DNA of 35,566 bases from Bacillota bacterium (lineage in GTDB: Bacteria > Bacillota > Ch66). Below are positions 1-7,211 of the stretch, in pieces. A model generated the notes under the pieces. That model saw nothing but the letters and a program-made list of their open reading frames with translations. It was not told where the DNA came from and did no database searches. The stretch covers positions 1 through 35,566 of the forward strand of contig JABLXP010000023.1 of NCBI GenBank assembly GCA_013178045.1. Direction: 5' to 3'. A program made the position numbers and the translations under genes. The first letter of the stretch is position 1, and each line of letters begins with the position of its first letter.

Positions 1-16
1 TTGGCGAATATTTAAC

Positions 17-73
17 ATGAGACCTCACACTCCTTTAGTTTGACTTTGGGTGTTTTTTTGGGCGAGGTCTCAT
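17..73 (+). terminator. Inverted repeat, possible terminator of an upstream gene
   Basis: ATGAGACCTC (17-26) is perfectly complementary to GAGGTCTCAT (64-73), and the right arm is followed by a T-rich run. The 37-base interval can form a further weak ACAC/GTGT stem. This fits a terminator for a plus-strand gene lying left of the window, but no such gene is visible here. The loop is long for a classical terminator. Confidence 0.35.
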
Positions 74-195
74 TTCTTTTTCAGGGGGCTGATCCCCTTC
101 TGGTGCCTACTGAAATTTTACTCGGCCGCCAACGAAGTCCGCCCGTTCATTTGTCGAAAACAACCTGCACATTCTTTCTTTCCGGCCAAAAAATC

Positions 196-268
196 TGTGG
201 ACAATGTGGATAAGTCTGTTAATAAGTGGTTTTTCAAGGAGTTTATCTGTGGACTTTTCTGTGCATAA
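196..268 (+). promoter_or_regulatory. Cluster of DnaA-box-like 9-mers in a gene-free stretch
   Basis: Four same-orientation 9-mers resemble the DnaA box (TTATCCACA, here read as its complement TGTGGATAA): TGTGGACAA at 196-204, the exact consensus TGTGGATAA at 205-213, TGTGGACTT at 248-256 and TGTGCATAA at 260-268. The first two are directly abutting. They lie in the 1-421 stretch, which holds no gene I can support. Bases 74-195 and 269-371 show nothing else convincing. No dnaA or dnaN is visible, so an origin is not supported. A DnaA-binding cluster of another kind is possible. Confidence 0.4.
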
Positions 269-371
269 TCAAAAATCCCGTCGAATACCCGCAAAAGCGA
301 GAATCAATAGTTGTCACTGTTCTTCAGTTACAGTCAAAATCCCGCATTATTCGTTTTTGGCTGTTGCGCGG

Positions 372-407
372 AAAAATAAAAGCCTGGAGGCTTAATCTCC
401 CCCAGGC
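372..407 (-). terminator. Rho-independent terminator of the zinc-ribbon gene
   Basis: On the minus strand a GCCTGG...CCAGGC hairpin (382-407) is followed by a T-rich tail (complement of 371-381). It starts about 15 bases after the stop codon of the gene at 422-712. Confidence 0.75.
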
Positions 408-421
408 GCTAAATTCCACAG

Positions 422-712
422 CTACTGTCTGTTGGTGAAGCAATCTCGGCAATAGACAGGTCGATTGCTGACCGGTTTGAAAGGTACCTCTGTTTCTACG
501 CCACAGTTTGCGCAAACCGCTGGAAAAAGTTCACGCGGCGGTCGGCTCGCCTGGCCGTTATTACGGTTCTGACGGCGTGCCGCCCGACAGTCCCGACAGC
601 GGCCTGGTTCGTTCTCGAACCCCTTCTCCGCATAAAACTCCTGCTCGCCTGCGGTAAAAACAAATTCATTACCGCAGTCTTTACACACCAGCACTTTGTC
701 TTGAAACGCCAT
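422..712 (-). CDS. Two-zinc-ribbon protein (probable zinc-binding domain family)
   Basis: A 96-residue cytoplasmic protein with two Cys4 zinc ribbons. The first uses CKDC near residues 10-13 and CRDC near 38-41; the second uses CANC near 67-70 and CRDC near 87-90. A short Arg/Asn-rich linker joins them. The first half matches the treble-clef 'probable zinc-binding domain' seen in many anaerobes; the molecular function of the family is unknown to me. The ATG at 712 is preceded by a GGGGGAT sequence, a modest ribosome binding site. The gene is monocistronic, with its own SigA-type promoter (851-879), a structured leader of about 130 bases and its own terminator. It could bind nucleic acid or simply zinc; the sequence does not decide. 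Confidence 0.75.
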   Translation of the reverse strand: MAFQDKVLVCKDCGNEFVFTAGEQEFYAEKGFENEPGRCRDCRAARRQNRNNGQASRPPRELFPAVCANCGVETEVPFKPVSNRPVYCRDCFTNRQ

Positions 713-742
713 GGATCAATCCCCCACTTCTTAGAATTACCC

Positions 743-836
743 TTGCTTAGCCGACCTGGTTTTGCACTGCAAGCGTAGACTGGGAATTCCGTTTGGAACC
801 TCAAACCGCTGAGACTGCTTCCCGGGTACTAAGCAA
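743..836 (-). ncRNA. Structured 5' leader of the zinc-ribbon gene (unassigned)
   Basis: In the untranslated leader between the promoter at 851-879 and the ATG at 712, TTGCTTAG (743-750) and CTAAGCAA (829-836) form a perfect 8-bp closing helix. Inside are a TTGC/GCAA hairpin (762-772) and a GGGAA/TTCCC helix (782-786 with 819-823) that encloses a GTTTG/CAAAC hairpin (791-806). This nested, multi-branch layout is typical of a cis-regulatory RNA. I cannot match it to a riboswitch class I know, and 8-bp complementarity alone could arise by chance. A ligand is not inferred. Confidence 0.4.
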
Positions 837-850
837 TTCAGTTTAGCAAC

Positions 851-879
851 ATTATAACTCTGTAGGTGAAAAAATACAA
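851..879 (-). promoter_or_regulatory. SigA-type promoter of the zinc-ribbon gene
   Basis: On the minus strand TTGTAT (complement of 874-879) and a perfect TATAAT (complement of 851-856) are separated by 17 bases. Transcription would begin near 844. The 713-1057 stretch between genes holds this promoter, the structured leader and the terminator of the fliD operon; nothing else is seen. Confidence 0.65.
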
Positions 880-913
880 GATAAATCTTGGAAAATGCGC
901 TTAATCTACTGGC

Positions 914-948
914 AAATTAAAATAATAGCCTGTAACAGTGTACAGGCT
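914..948 (-). terminator. Terminator of the fliD-flaG-fliS-fliT operon
   Basis: A perfect 8-bp stem AGCCTGTA (927-934) / TACAGGCT (941-948) with a 6-base loop is followed on the minus strand by an A/T-rich tail. It lies about 110 bases past the end of the last flagellar gene. Confidence 0.65.
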
Positions 949-1057
949 GGTTTGACTTACTTCAGGTATATTTCTTAGAAACACAACCACCAAAGCGGAA
1001 ACTCATACGGCTATTTAAAGCCCTGGCCCATAAAAACAGTCCGCTGCCTGGGTCAGG

Positions 1058-1486
1058 TCACCGCTTGCTGTCGACAAAAATTCCTTCGGGCAGGACAGGG
1101 CCGGCCCGGTAAGCCTGGCTAGCTTTCTTTAATCGCCGCAGGTTCGCCAGGTTATCCCGGCACTCGGCCAGCTTGCTCTGCATTTCCCGTCTGATCCCTT
1201 CGTCCCGACTGGTGACCTGCTCAAAAATGCCTTGAATTTTTTGCCTGATTTCTTGCACCTCCGTCGATACCTTCTCCTCCGTTCCTGCCTCCGCCACCCA
1301 GGACGGAATGCCGTTCTCCGCTCTTAATTGGTCAAGCTCGAACATGACCCGCTGCCGGGCATCCAGCAGCCCATCCAGAGCCTCGATCTGTCCCGCCGCC
1401 AACTGCTCCTCGAGTAACCGGGTGGCCTCCGCCAATTGATGAGCCAGAGCCAAAGCTTTTTCCCAGACCACCAGCCGTTCTTTCAT
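1058..1486 (-). CDS. FliT-like flagellar chaperone / coiled-coil protein
   Basis: A 142-residue, highly charged, largely helical protein directly after fliS. Its position at the end of a fliD-flaG-fliS operon and its long heptad-like helices fit the FliT class, the export chaperone that holds the filament cap protein FliD in the cytoplasm. Sequence identity to FliT is low in this family, so the call rests mainly on context. The ATG at 1486 has AAGGAG eight bases upstream. A GTG at 1561 would add 25 residues and sits only a few bases after the fliS stop, but overlaps its own potential ribosome binding site, so the internal ATG is preferred. The C-terminal tail ends in a basic patch. Confidence 0.55.
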   Translation of the reverse strand: MKERLVVWEKALALAHQLAEATRLLEEQLAAGQIEALDGLLDARQRVMFELDQLRAENGIPSWVAEAGTEEKVSTEVQEIRQKIQGIFEQVTSRDEGIRREMQSKLAECRDNLANLRRLKKASQAYRAGPVLPEGIFVDSKR

Positions 1487-1566
1487 TACACCTTCTCCTT
1501 CTGGCCGCACACCTTTACCTTCCTGCATTTTCTCCGTTACCCGTTTTAATTCCCTCGTCACTCCCG

Positions 1567-1959
1567 CTATTTCGCTGCCATCTCACCCCGGGTTGATTCC
1601 ACCACCGCCGACCAGGTCTCCCGGAGCTCAACCACCATCGGAAGCACGGTGTCGATCAACGCGGCATCTTTCTTCATATTGGCCTGAATCAATTGATACT
1701 TCCAGAAGTCATACAACTGATAGAGATTGGTTGAAATCTCGTAATCCATATTCAAGGTCACGATCAGTTCGTCAATGATATCCTGGCTCTTGACCAGATA
1801 GCGGTGCGCCTCCGCGGGTTTCTGCGCGCCGATCGCCTCTTTCGCCTGTTTCAGGGAAAGAATCAGGCCGTCGTAAAGCATCAGGAGGAGCTTACCCGGG
1901 CTGGCCGTCTGCACTGCGGTGGTTCTGTACAAGTTGTAGGCGTTATTTGGCATCAACAC
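1567..1959 (-). CDS. fliS: Flagellar export chaperone FliS
   Basis: FliS binds the C-terminal helix of newly made flagellin in the cytoplasm, keeping it unfolded until the flagellar type III export gate accepts it. This 130-residue protein has the family opening (NAYNLYRTTAVQTASPGKLLLMLYDGL, in two parts around residues 5-31) and the four-helix bundle pattern ending in a helix with ETWSAVVE. Its length is normal for the family. The start is GTG at 1959 or the ATG two codons later; a GGGGTGA sequence serves both. It lies in the operon after fliD and flaG. Its client, flagellin Hag, is encoded 16 kb away at 17937-18764. Confidence 0.95.
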   Translation of the reverse strand: MLMPNNAYNLYRTTAVQTASPGKLLLMLYDGLILSLKQAKEAIGAQKPAEAHRYLVKSQDIIDELIVTLNMDYEISTNLYQLYDFWKYQLIQANMKKDAALIDTVLPMVVELRETWSAVVESTRGEMAAK

Positions 1960-2021
1960 ACTGTCTCACCCCTTCATGATTCCACCATTTATTGTCAGGA
2001 ATTGGCCTGATCCAAATCGGT

Positions 2022-2396
2022 TTATACCCGCTTATCGATCAGGATCCCTAACATCTCCTGAAGCTTAACCGCCAGGTCCAGCAGTTCCTCCGGCGGAATC
2101 TGCCGCAATACCTTGTTGGATTCCGGGTCGATCACCTTGACGACCACCCGGTTGGTTTCCTTATGGATCGAAAAGCTGAGCTGGAAGTTGAGCTCATACT
2201 CGGCTTCTTTTAAAAGCTTGCTCAACGACTCCTCCGCGATATTTGGCTGCTGTGACTTCTCGACTTCTTCTGTGTGCTCTGGTACGAAGTTTGCAACCGG
2301 CATGAGCGCCGGTTTAACCATCTCGGGCAAAGCATTACTTTTGGCACGGTTCGTCAAGGCCTGTTCATTCACTGCACTGCTGCTTTCAATCCGCAT
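2022..2396 (-). CDS. flaG: FlaG family flagellar protein
   Basis: FlaG proteins are small filament-associated proteins that influence flagellar filament length. The diagnostic C-terminal half is present: an FSIHKETNRVVVKVID strand pair, then KVLRQIPPEELLDLAVKLQEMLGILID to the end. The N-terminal 50 residues are low-complexity and variable, as is usual. The ATG at 2396 is chosen because of GGTGGTGA just upstream; GTG at 2432 or ATG at 2411 would extend the N-terminus by up to 12 residues. It is between fliD and fliS, 44 bases after the fliD stop, and certainly cotranscribed. Confidence 0.88.
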   Translation of the reverse strand: MRIESSSAVNEQALTNRAKSNALPEMVKPALMPVANFVPEHTEEVEKSQQPNIAEESLSKLLKEAEYELNFQLSFSIHKETNRVVVKVIDPESNKVLRQIPPEELLDLAVKLQEMLGILIDKRV

Positions 2397-2440
2397 TTCA
2401 CTCACCACCATTCCTATCCGCTTATTACTCACCTGTGTAC

Positions 2441-4387
2441 TTACTGCTGGCTTCCGCCTCCGAACTGCTGAACCAGCCAGGCGCTCTGGTTGTTCAGCCG
2501 CGCAATCGCCTTCTCCATCGCCGTAAACTGCCGCCAGTAGCGGTCTTCCAGTTTTTTCAGCTGATCTTCCATCGTGGAAATCCGCTGGTCGATATACTTA
2601 AGGGTCTTGCCAATGCTGCTCGTATCAACCAGAGCACTCGATGAACCCGCCTGCGCTGTAATCCGGGAGATAGCCGCGTTGATGGCATCATAGAGCTGCA
2701 CCGCCAGCCCTTTTTGCTTGCTGTCGGTTATCTCATTACCCGCGGCATCCTTGGTCCGGGTAAAAAGCTCCATTACCGCCTCCGGGTTCGACTGCAGCGC
2801 CTCGCGTAACCGGCTTTCATTCAGGTAGAGCTTGCCGTTTTCCGCATACGTGCCGGTGGTGATGCGGATGACGCTCAACTGGTTGGCCACCGTCGTGATC
2901 TGCTGCGTTCCGTTGGTAACCGTCACCTGGCCCGTCAGGCCAGACACAATGCTCGATAACACCGTCCGCATGCTGGTCAGCGCTCCACTCAGGAGCGTAT
3001 CCCCTTTGAGCAGGCCGCTCCGCGCCTTGGCCTGCCACTGGTCAATCTGCTTATCGGTGAGTTTCCCTTCTTCGATCTGGGCATCGGTCAGCGGTCGATA
3101 GTCAGGATAGCGTTCTTCGTTGAGCTTATTGTTAATCGTCGCGATCGTCTCGTTGTATTTGCTCACGAAACTCTTGATCGAGTTCACCACGGCATCAAGG
3201 TTGTTCGCCACTGTCACCGTAGTGGCTGTCCCGTTAAACCCACCAGGGGTCGTCCCCTTGAAGTTAAACGTCACCCCGTTGATGGTGTAAGTATTGGTGT
3301 GACTGGTCATCCCCGTGAGGCCGTTGATCTCGAAACTTGCATCCTGACCGCCCTGTTCGTTGGCTTCATTTATCCGCAATACATCAGTGAGAAAACTGCC
3401 GGTTATGGCAATTTCTGCCCCCGTTCGATTATTTCCTGTTTTAGTGGTCGCAATGGCAACTTTGTCCGTACCAGCATCATAAAACATCGTCACCCCCGCT
3501 GCCGTATTTGCATTGACGGCCGCGATGACTGAATTCAGCGTGGCGGTGTCACCATCAAAGGTGAACGACTGCCCGTTAATGGTAAAAGTAAATTGATGTT
3601 CAGCATTCCAACCAAAGTTACTGGAGACGAACTTGTCTTTCTGCGACCACAGGGTAGCTGTTGGATCAATCGCGGTTTGCACTACTGAGGTCTGTCCATT
3701 GGATAATCCCAAAGTTGGTAGAGCATTTTGCGTGGTACCATCCGTGACCACAATCGATGGGATAGTGCCATCACTTTTGGCGGTCGCCGCCAGTTTGATC
3801 TGGTTGTCACTGGTCAGTGAAACAATTATTTTTCCTGCGCCGATGGACGAAGCATCGATTTTAGCCTGGATGTCCGCCACCAGGTCATTCAGGGTGTTTC
3901 CCGCCGTCCCATCGTAATTCTTCTCCGTCAGCACGATTTCTACGGCCGAACCACCATCATAAGACAATTTGAACTGGTTTTTCCCCCTTGTATCAATTGG
4001 TATGCTCAGTGCATTACCTATCACCTGCGACCGCCCCGACAACGCCCCCAGGCTCTTGTTAGTAGCCACGGTCGCCAGCCGCTCAACTTTCACCTGGTAC
4101 GTCGTGGCCGCCGCTGACGCCCCCGCTGTCGCCGTGACAATGCTCTCGTTGCTCGAAGTTACCGTTTTCGCCTGAAAAGTCCCCTGTAACTTCAGGTTGA
4201 AGACTTCATTCCGCAACGCCAGCAGGCTGGAGTTGATCGCGCGGTAGTCCTCCTGCTTCCACTGCCAGATCTGCTTATCCTGCTTGATCTTGTCCAGCGG
4301 CGCCCGGTGGGCCTTCATCAGGTCCGCCACCCACTGGTCGATATCGATCCCCGTCGCCAGCCCGCCGATCCGGTTGATGGTCGACAT
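2441..4387 (-). CDS. fliD: Flagellar filament capping protein FliD (HAP2)
   Basis: FliD forms the pentameric cap at the tip of the flagellum and folds incoming flagellin subunits into the filament. The N-terminal coiled segment begins STINRIGGLATGIDIDQWV, typical of FliD_N, and the C-terminal segment (from about residue 380) has SFVSKYNETIATINNKL and RLREALQSNPEAVMELF, typical of FliD_C, ending in a long heptad-repeat helix. At 648 residues it is longer than many homologues, with a Thr/Asn-rich middle (about residues 100-380) that would be the exposed D2-D3 domains. The ATG has AGGAGGG upstream. It is first in the operon, driven by the SigD-type promoter at 4518-4545. Confidence 0.95.
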   Translation of the reverse strand: MSTINRIGGLATGIDIDQWVADLMKAHRAPLDKIKQDKQIWQWKQEDYRAINSSLLALRNEVFNLKLQGTFQAKTVTSSNESIVTATAGASAAATTYQVKVERLATVATNKSLGALSGRSQVIGNALSIPIDTRGKNQFKLSYDGGSAVEIVLTEKNYDGTAGNTLNDLVADIQAKIDASSIGAGKIIVSLTSDNQIKLAATAKSDGTIPSIVVTDGTTQNALPTLGLSNGQTSVVQTAIDPTATLWSQKDKFVSSNFGWNAEHQFTFTINGQSFTFDGDTATLNSVIAAVNANTAAGVTMFYDAGTDKVAIATTKTGNNRTGAEIAITGSFLTDVLRINEANEQGGQDASFEINGLTGMTSHTNTYTINGVTFNFKGTTPGGFNGTATTVTVANNLDAVVNSIKSFVSKYNETIATINNKLNEERYPDYRPLTDAQIEEGKLTDKQIDQWQAKARSGLLKGDTLLSGALTSMRTVLSSIVSGLTGQVTVTNGTQQITTVANQLSVIRITTGTYAENGKLYLNESRLREALQSNPEAVMELFTRTKDAAGNEITDSKQKGLAVQLYDAINAAISRITAQAGSSSALVDTSSIGKTLKYIDQRISTMEDQLKKLEDRYWRQFTAMEKAIARLNNQSAWLVQQFGGGSQQ

Positions 4388-4517
4388 GCTTTTTCCCTCC
4401 TGTGTTTATTGCAAAACATGTTGGTCTGAATTTAACTTTGAAACTCTGAGCCAGTTTAGAATTTTCTTAGCGTTTGTCTAAGCGTTTGATATGGAAAAGC
4501 CGTTGCATTTATTTTTA

Positions 4518-4545
4518 TTATCGGATATATGGGAAAAAATCTTTA
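4518..4545 (-). promoter_or_regulatory. SigD (sigma-28) type promoter of the fliD operon
   Basis: On the minus strand TAAA (complement of 4542-4545), 16 bases, then TCCGATAA (complement of 4518-4525). The same spacing occurs in the candidate promoters of hag and yvyF in this window. It leaves an untranslated leader of about 125 bases before fliD. Confidence 0.75.
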
Positions 4546-4558
4546 ACAAAAAATGAGC

Positions 4559-4590
4559 AAAAAATAAGAGCAACCAACAAGGTCGCTGCA
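4559..4590 (-). terminator. Rho-independent terminator upstream of the fliD promoter
   Basis: On the minus strand GCGACC-UUGUU-GGUUGC forms a 6-bp stem (arms 4581-4586 and 4570-4575), followed by a T-rich run. It would stop transcription arriving from hicB or the riboswitch before the SigD-type promoter, insulating fliD. Confidence 0.65.
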
Positions 4591-4686
4591 AGATAATCGT
4601 AACAATCCGAACACCCAAAAATACCACGGGGCTTTACGGGCCACAGCCGGTTGGTAAGGGTATCAATGCTCGCATTTTTTTATTAT
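4591..4686 (-). other. Intergenic stretch with possible RNA structure between hicB and fliD
   Basis: No gene fits here. On the minus strand AUACC and GGUAU (about 4621-4662) can close a G/C-rich hairpin with an internal GGC-CCGUAAA-GCC element, followed by a UUUUU run, so this may be a second terminator. The CGUAAAGCC segment loosely recalls the core of the c-di-GMP-I aptamer at 7212-7302, but the rest of that aptamer is absent. Identity unresolved. Confidence 0.3.
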
Positions 4687-4722
4687 GCAAAAAGAGAGCA
4701 GCCAGGTATCATGACTGCTTTC
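4687..4722 (-). terminator. Terminator overlapping the end of hicB
   Basis: An AGCAG/CTGCT stem (4697-4701 with 4715-4719) overlaps the hicB stop codon and is followed by CTCTTTTTG on the minus strand. The stem is short, so termination may be partial. Confidence 0.5.
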
Positions 4723-5122
4723 TTTTACCAGATGTCAAGTTTAACTCTTTTATTAAAGCTTTTTGTAAAACCTGAGAAAAGTTAATATTTGCTTTTTCAG
4801 CTTTAACATTTAACCAGTTAGGTATAGTGAGAGTTTTCTTGACAGCGCGATTATCGTTCTCTTTTCGATAGGTATCAGTATCCACGTCAATTAGAGTAAC
4901 GAAACTATCATTGGCATGAGTTAAAGTATTTATATCACTTGGTGAGGGGATTTCTTCGGATTTATCTTCTGCGTCACAGAGCCACATAGATATAGCATCG
5001 CGAGCCATATCAATAGCATCCTCCAGACTGTCTCCACAGGTGAAGCAACCTGGTAAGTCGGGAACTGCTACATTATAGCCATTATTCTCCGGGGTGAAAA
5101 TAGCCGGATAAACATATTTCAT
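4709..5122 (-). CDS. Orphan HicB-family antitoxin
   Basis: A 137-residue protein with the two-part layout of HicB antitoxins. Residues 1-65 form the partial RNase H-like fold (KYVYPAIFTPENNGYNVAVP, then DLPGCFTCGDSLEDAIDMARDA in a later stretch), and residues 95-130 form a ribbon-helix-helix DNA-binding segment. HicB normally neutralises the small mRNA interferase HicA and represses their shared promoter. No HicA reading frame is found on either side: upstream lies the IS element, downstream the fliD leader. The ATG at 5122 has AAAGGAGGG six bases upstream. It may be a solitary regulator, or a remnant whose partner was lost. Confidence 0.75.
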   Translation of the reverse strand: MKYVYPAIFTPENNGYNVAVPDLPGCFTCGDSLEDAIDMARDAISMWLCDAEDKSEEIPSPSDINTLTHANDSFVTLIDVDTDTYRKENDNRAVKKTLTIPNWLNVKAEKANINFSQVLQKALIKELNLTSGKRKQS

Positions 5123-5202
5123 GGTATTCCCTCCTTTCAGGTAGGCAGTAATCAAGAAAAACGGAGTGTTTTTATACAAACAAGCTCAAGGCAACCAACC
5201 AC

Positions 5203-5244
5203 AAAAAAATAATAGAACCACGCTTTCCAAGACCGTCCGGTCCA
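5203..5244 (-). terminator. Possible terminator / expression platform separated from the riboswitch
   Basis: On the minus strand a bulged UGGACC/GGUUCUA helix (5239-5244 with 5213-5219) precedes a run of seven T. If the IS is removed at its ATTG duplication, this hairpin falls roughly 40 bases after the c-di-GMP-I aptamer, where an expression platform would be expected. The stem is imperfect. Confidence 0.3.
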
Positions 5245-5272
5245 CTTTTGACTCCAAGGCTTCCCCAAATTG

Positions 5273-5293
5273 TTTTCCTGAGTTTGTCAGTTG
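5273..5293 (+). repeat. Left terminal inverted repeat of the IS
   Basis: It begins TTTTCCTGA and ends TTTGTCAGTTG. It pairs with 7189-7209, with one mismatch between these two blocks, and is preceded by ATTG at 5269-5272. Confidence 0.85.
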
Positions 5294-5457
5294 GAGAGCA
5301 ATAAGAGCCCTCAAACCCGCATAAATACTGGGTCGCATCTCTAATTTTCGCAAAAACGTAGGGACAAAATATTTTATGCATAGCCTTGAAATGTATGGAA
5401 ATATGCATTTAATAATGGTACAATATGCATAGAGATACTTCTTTTGGAGGGCATCCT

Positions 5458-7121
5458 ATGCATTTAAAAGTTGTTAAAGCTGGTAATTACGAATATGTCC
5501 GCCTGGTTGAATCTTACCGTGAAAACGGTACTGTTAAGCATAAGGTAATTCTTAATCTTGGCCGCAAAGATCTTATTGAGGGTAACCCGTCCTTTCAAAG
5601 ACTGGCTCAGCGTTTGGCCGAGATAGCCCGTGGTCCTTCGGTAAATTCTCTGTCTTTTGAAAACTTTTCCGAAGGTGTACTGCGTAATTACGGTTTTATT
5701 GTTTACCGTAAGATTTGGCAGCTGTTCAAGCTGGATAGGTTTTTCACTGAGTTTAAGGAACGGCATACCAAAATCCAGTTTGATCTAAATTCTGTTTGTT
5801 TTCTCATGTCAGTTCAGCATTTATTGTCTCCTTCAAGTAAACTTGGAACTTTCGAAAGGCGCCGTCAATATCTGGGAGTTCCGGATCTTGATCTGAACCA
5901 TCTATATCGCAGCCTGGATTTACTTGCAGAGAATAAGGAACGTATTGAAGACTTTGTTTTCGAACAGAATCGTTCTCTGTTTAACATGAAGGTAGATGTC
6001 GTTTTTTATGATGTAACCACCTTCTACTTCGAGAGTGTTAGGGAAGAAGGATTTCGGGATTTCGGCTTCACTAAAGATAACAAGATTAATGAAGTCCAAG
6101 TTGTTATGGGATTGTTAGTGGATGGTGAAGGAAGACCCATCGGTTATGAATTGTTCCCAGGCAATACTTTGGATAGTAAGACGCTAGAGCTTTCCTTAGA
6201 AAAATTAAGTCAGAGGTTTAATCTTAACCGGGTAGTCATTGTTGCTGACCGAGGGCTTAACAGCAAACTAAATTTAAAGCGGATTAGGGACAAGGGATAT
6301 GACTATATCGTGGCAACTCGCCTCAAGAAAATGAATCAAGGTGTTCTGCAAGAAGTCTTTAATCAAGAAGGCTATGCTTTGCTTAATTCTTCTAATGAGA
6401 CTCAGGATGATGCGGAGCTTTTAAGGTATAAAGTCCTTGATCATGTCAACCGTTTTAGAGACGAGCAGGGGAAGGTAATTGAACTGGCTGAGAAACTGGT
6501 TATTACCTATTCTTCTAAACGGGCTCTTAAGGATAAGGCTGACCGGCAACGGTTGATTGATAAGGCCAATAGTCTTTTGGCACAACCAAGTTCTATTAAG
6601 GCTAGCAACAAGCGCGGTGGCAAGCGTTTCATTAAACACATCAGCGAAAACGACCAGTACTTTCTTGATGAAAAGGCTATTGCCAACGATGAACGATTTG
6701 ACGGTTACTATGCTATTCAGACCAGTTTAAGTGAGCTGACTCCAGATGCTGTGCTTGACGCGTATCATACTCTCTGGAAAATCGAAGAGCCCTTTTGCAT
6801 CATGAAGAGCACATTGGAGTACGTCCAATCTTTCATTGGACTGAAAAGCGCATAAAAGGCCATTTTGTTATTTGTTTTCTGGCTTTCTTGCTCGAAAGGA
6901 CCTTAGAATTCCGTCTGAAAGAACATCAATTGTTTATTAGTCCAACCCAAATTCGGGAAGCTTTGAGTTCATTGTTGTTTACAGAAATGGAGATAAATAG
7001 CCAAAGATTTTTGGTGAAGATGCGTCCAAGTGATAATGCCAATAAAATCTTAAGAATATTACGCATTTCCCCACCGAAGAATATGCTGCCTGTTGAAGAG
7101 GCAGGAGAATTCGCCTGGTAG
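5458..7121 (+). pseudogene. IS1634-family DDE transposase, frameshifted
   Basis: Transposase of the IS4-like DDE superfamily. Catalytic positions visible are D near residue 185 (FYDVTTFYF), D near 264 (VADRGL) and E in LWKIEEPF near 450. The ATG at 5458 has GGAGGG upstream, and an in-frame ATG at 5425 lacks one. The frame breaks at about 6819: after STLE it runs to a stop at 6855, whereas one extra base (GAG-G-TAC) restores continuity into VRPIFHWTEKRIKGHF and on to 7121. Restored, it would be about 554 residues, normal for the family. The FCIMK near the break replaces the usual FRxxK. It is either a recent pseudogene or a sequencing error; programmed frameshifting is not typical for IS1634. 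Confidence 0.88.
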
Positions 7122-7188
7122 AGGATGTGGGTACAATTTGCGCATCTTTATGTGAAATATTCCTTGTTTTTAAAGGCTTTCTGGCCTT

Positions 7189-7209
7189 CAACTGACAAAG
7201 TCAGGAAAA
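7189..7209 (-). repeat. Right terminal inverted repeat of the IS
   Basis: CAACTGACAAAG then TCAGGAAAA, the inverse of 5273-5293 with one mismatch. It is followed by the ATTG duplication at 7210-7213, which also touches the riboswitch 3' flank. Confidence 0.85.
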
Positions 7210-7211
7210 AT

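Larger units (their letters stand above)
5273..7209 (+). mobile_element. IS1634-type insertion sequence, 1937 bp
   Basis: The ends carry near-perfect inverted repeats: 5273-5293 against 7189-7209, which differ at one internal position out of 21. The element is flanked by the 4-bp direct repeat ATTG (5269-5272 and 7210-7213), as expected for a target duplication. It contains one transposase gene, now frameshifted. Four ATGCAT palindromes (5376, 5403, 5425, 5458) cluster just upstream of and over the transposase start. It has inserted immediately 3' of a c-di-GMP riboswitch. The family assignment is from the transposase; IS1634 members are reported to make longer duplications, so the 4-bp value needs checking. 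Confidence 0.85.

Noticed and set aside
1-421. Replication origin
   Set aside because: DnaA-like boxes are present, but there is no dnaA, dnaN or clear AT-rich unwinding element, and only the left edge is visible.
4621-4680. A second c-di-GMP riboswitch before fliD
   Set aside because: Only a short CGUAAAGCC resemblance exists; the GAAA hairpin, CCUAAGG and receptor side are missing.
5172-5408. Open frame upstream of hicB as a possible HicA toxin
   Set aside because: It has no HicA-like pattern (no conserved His in a dsRNA-binding fold) and spans the IS left end.
6795-7121. A second IS open frame as in IS3 (orfA/orfB with programmed frameshift)
   Set aside because: The protein is IS1634-like, normally a single gene, and no slippery heptamer lies at the break; a simple one-base loss explains it.
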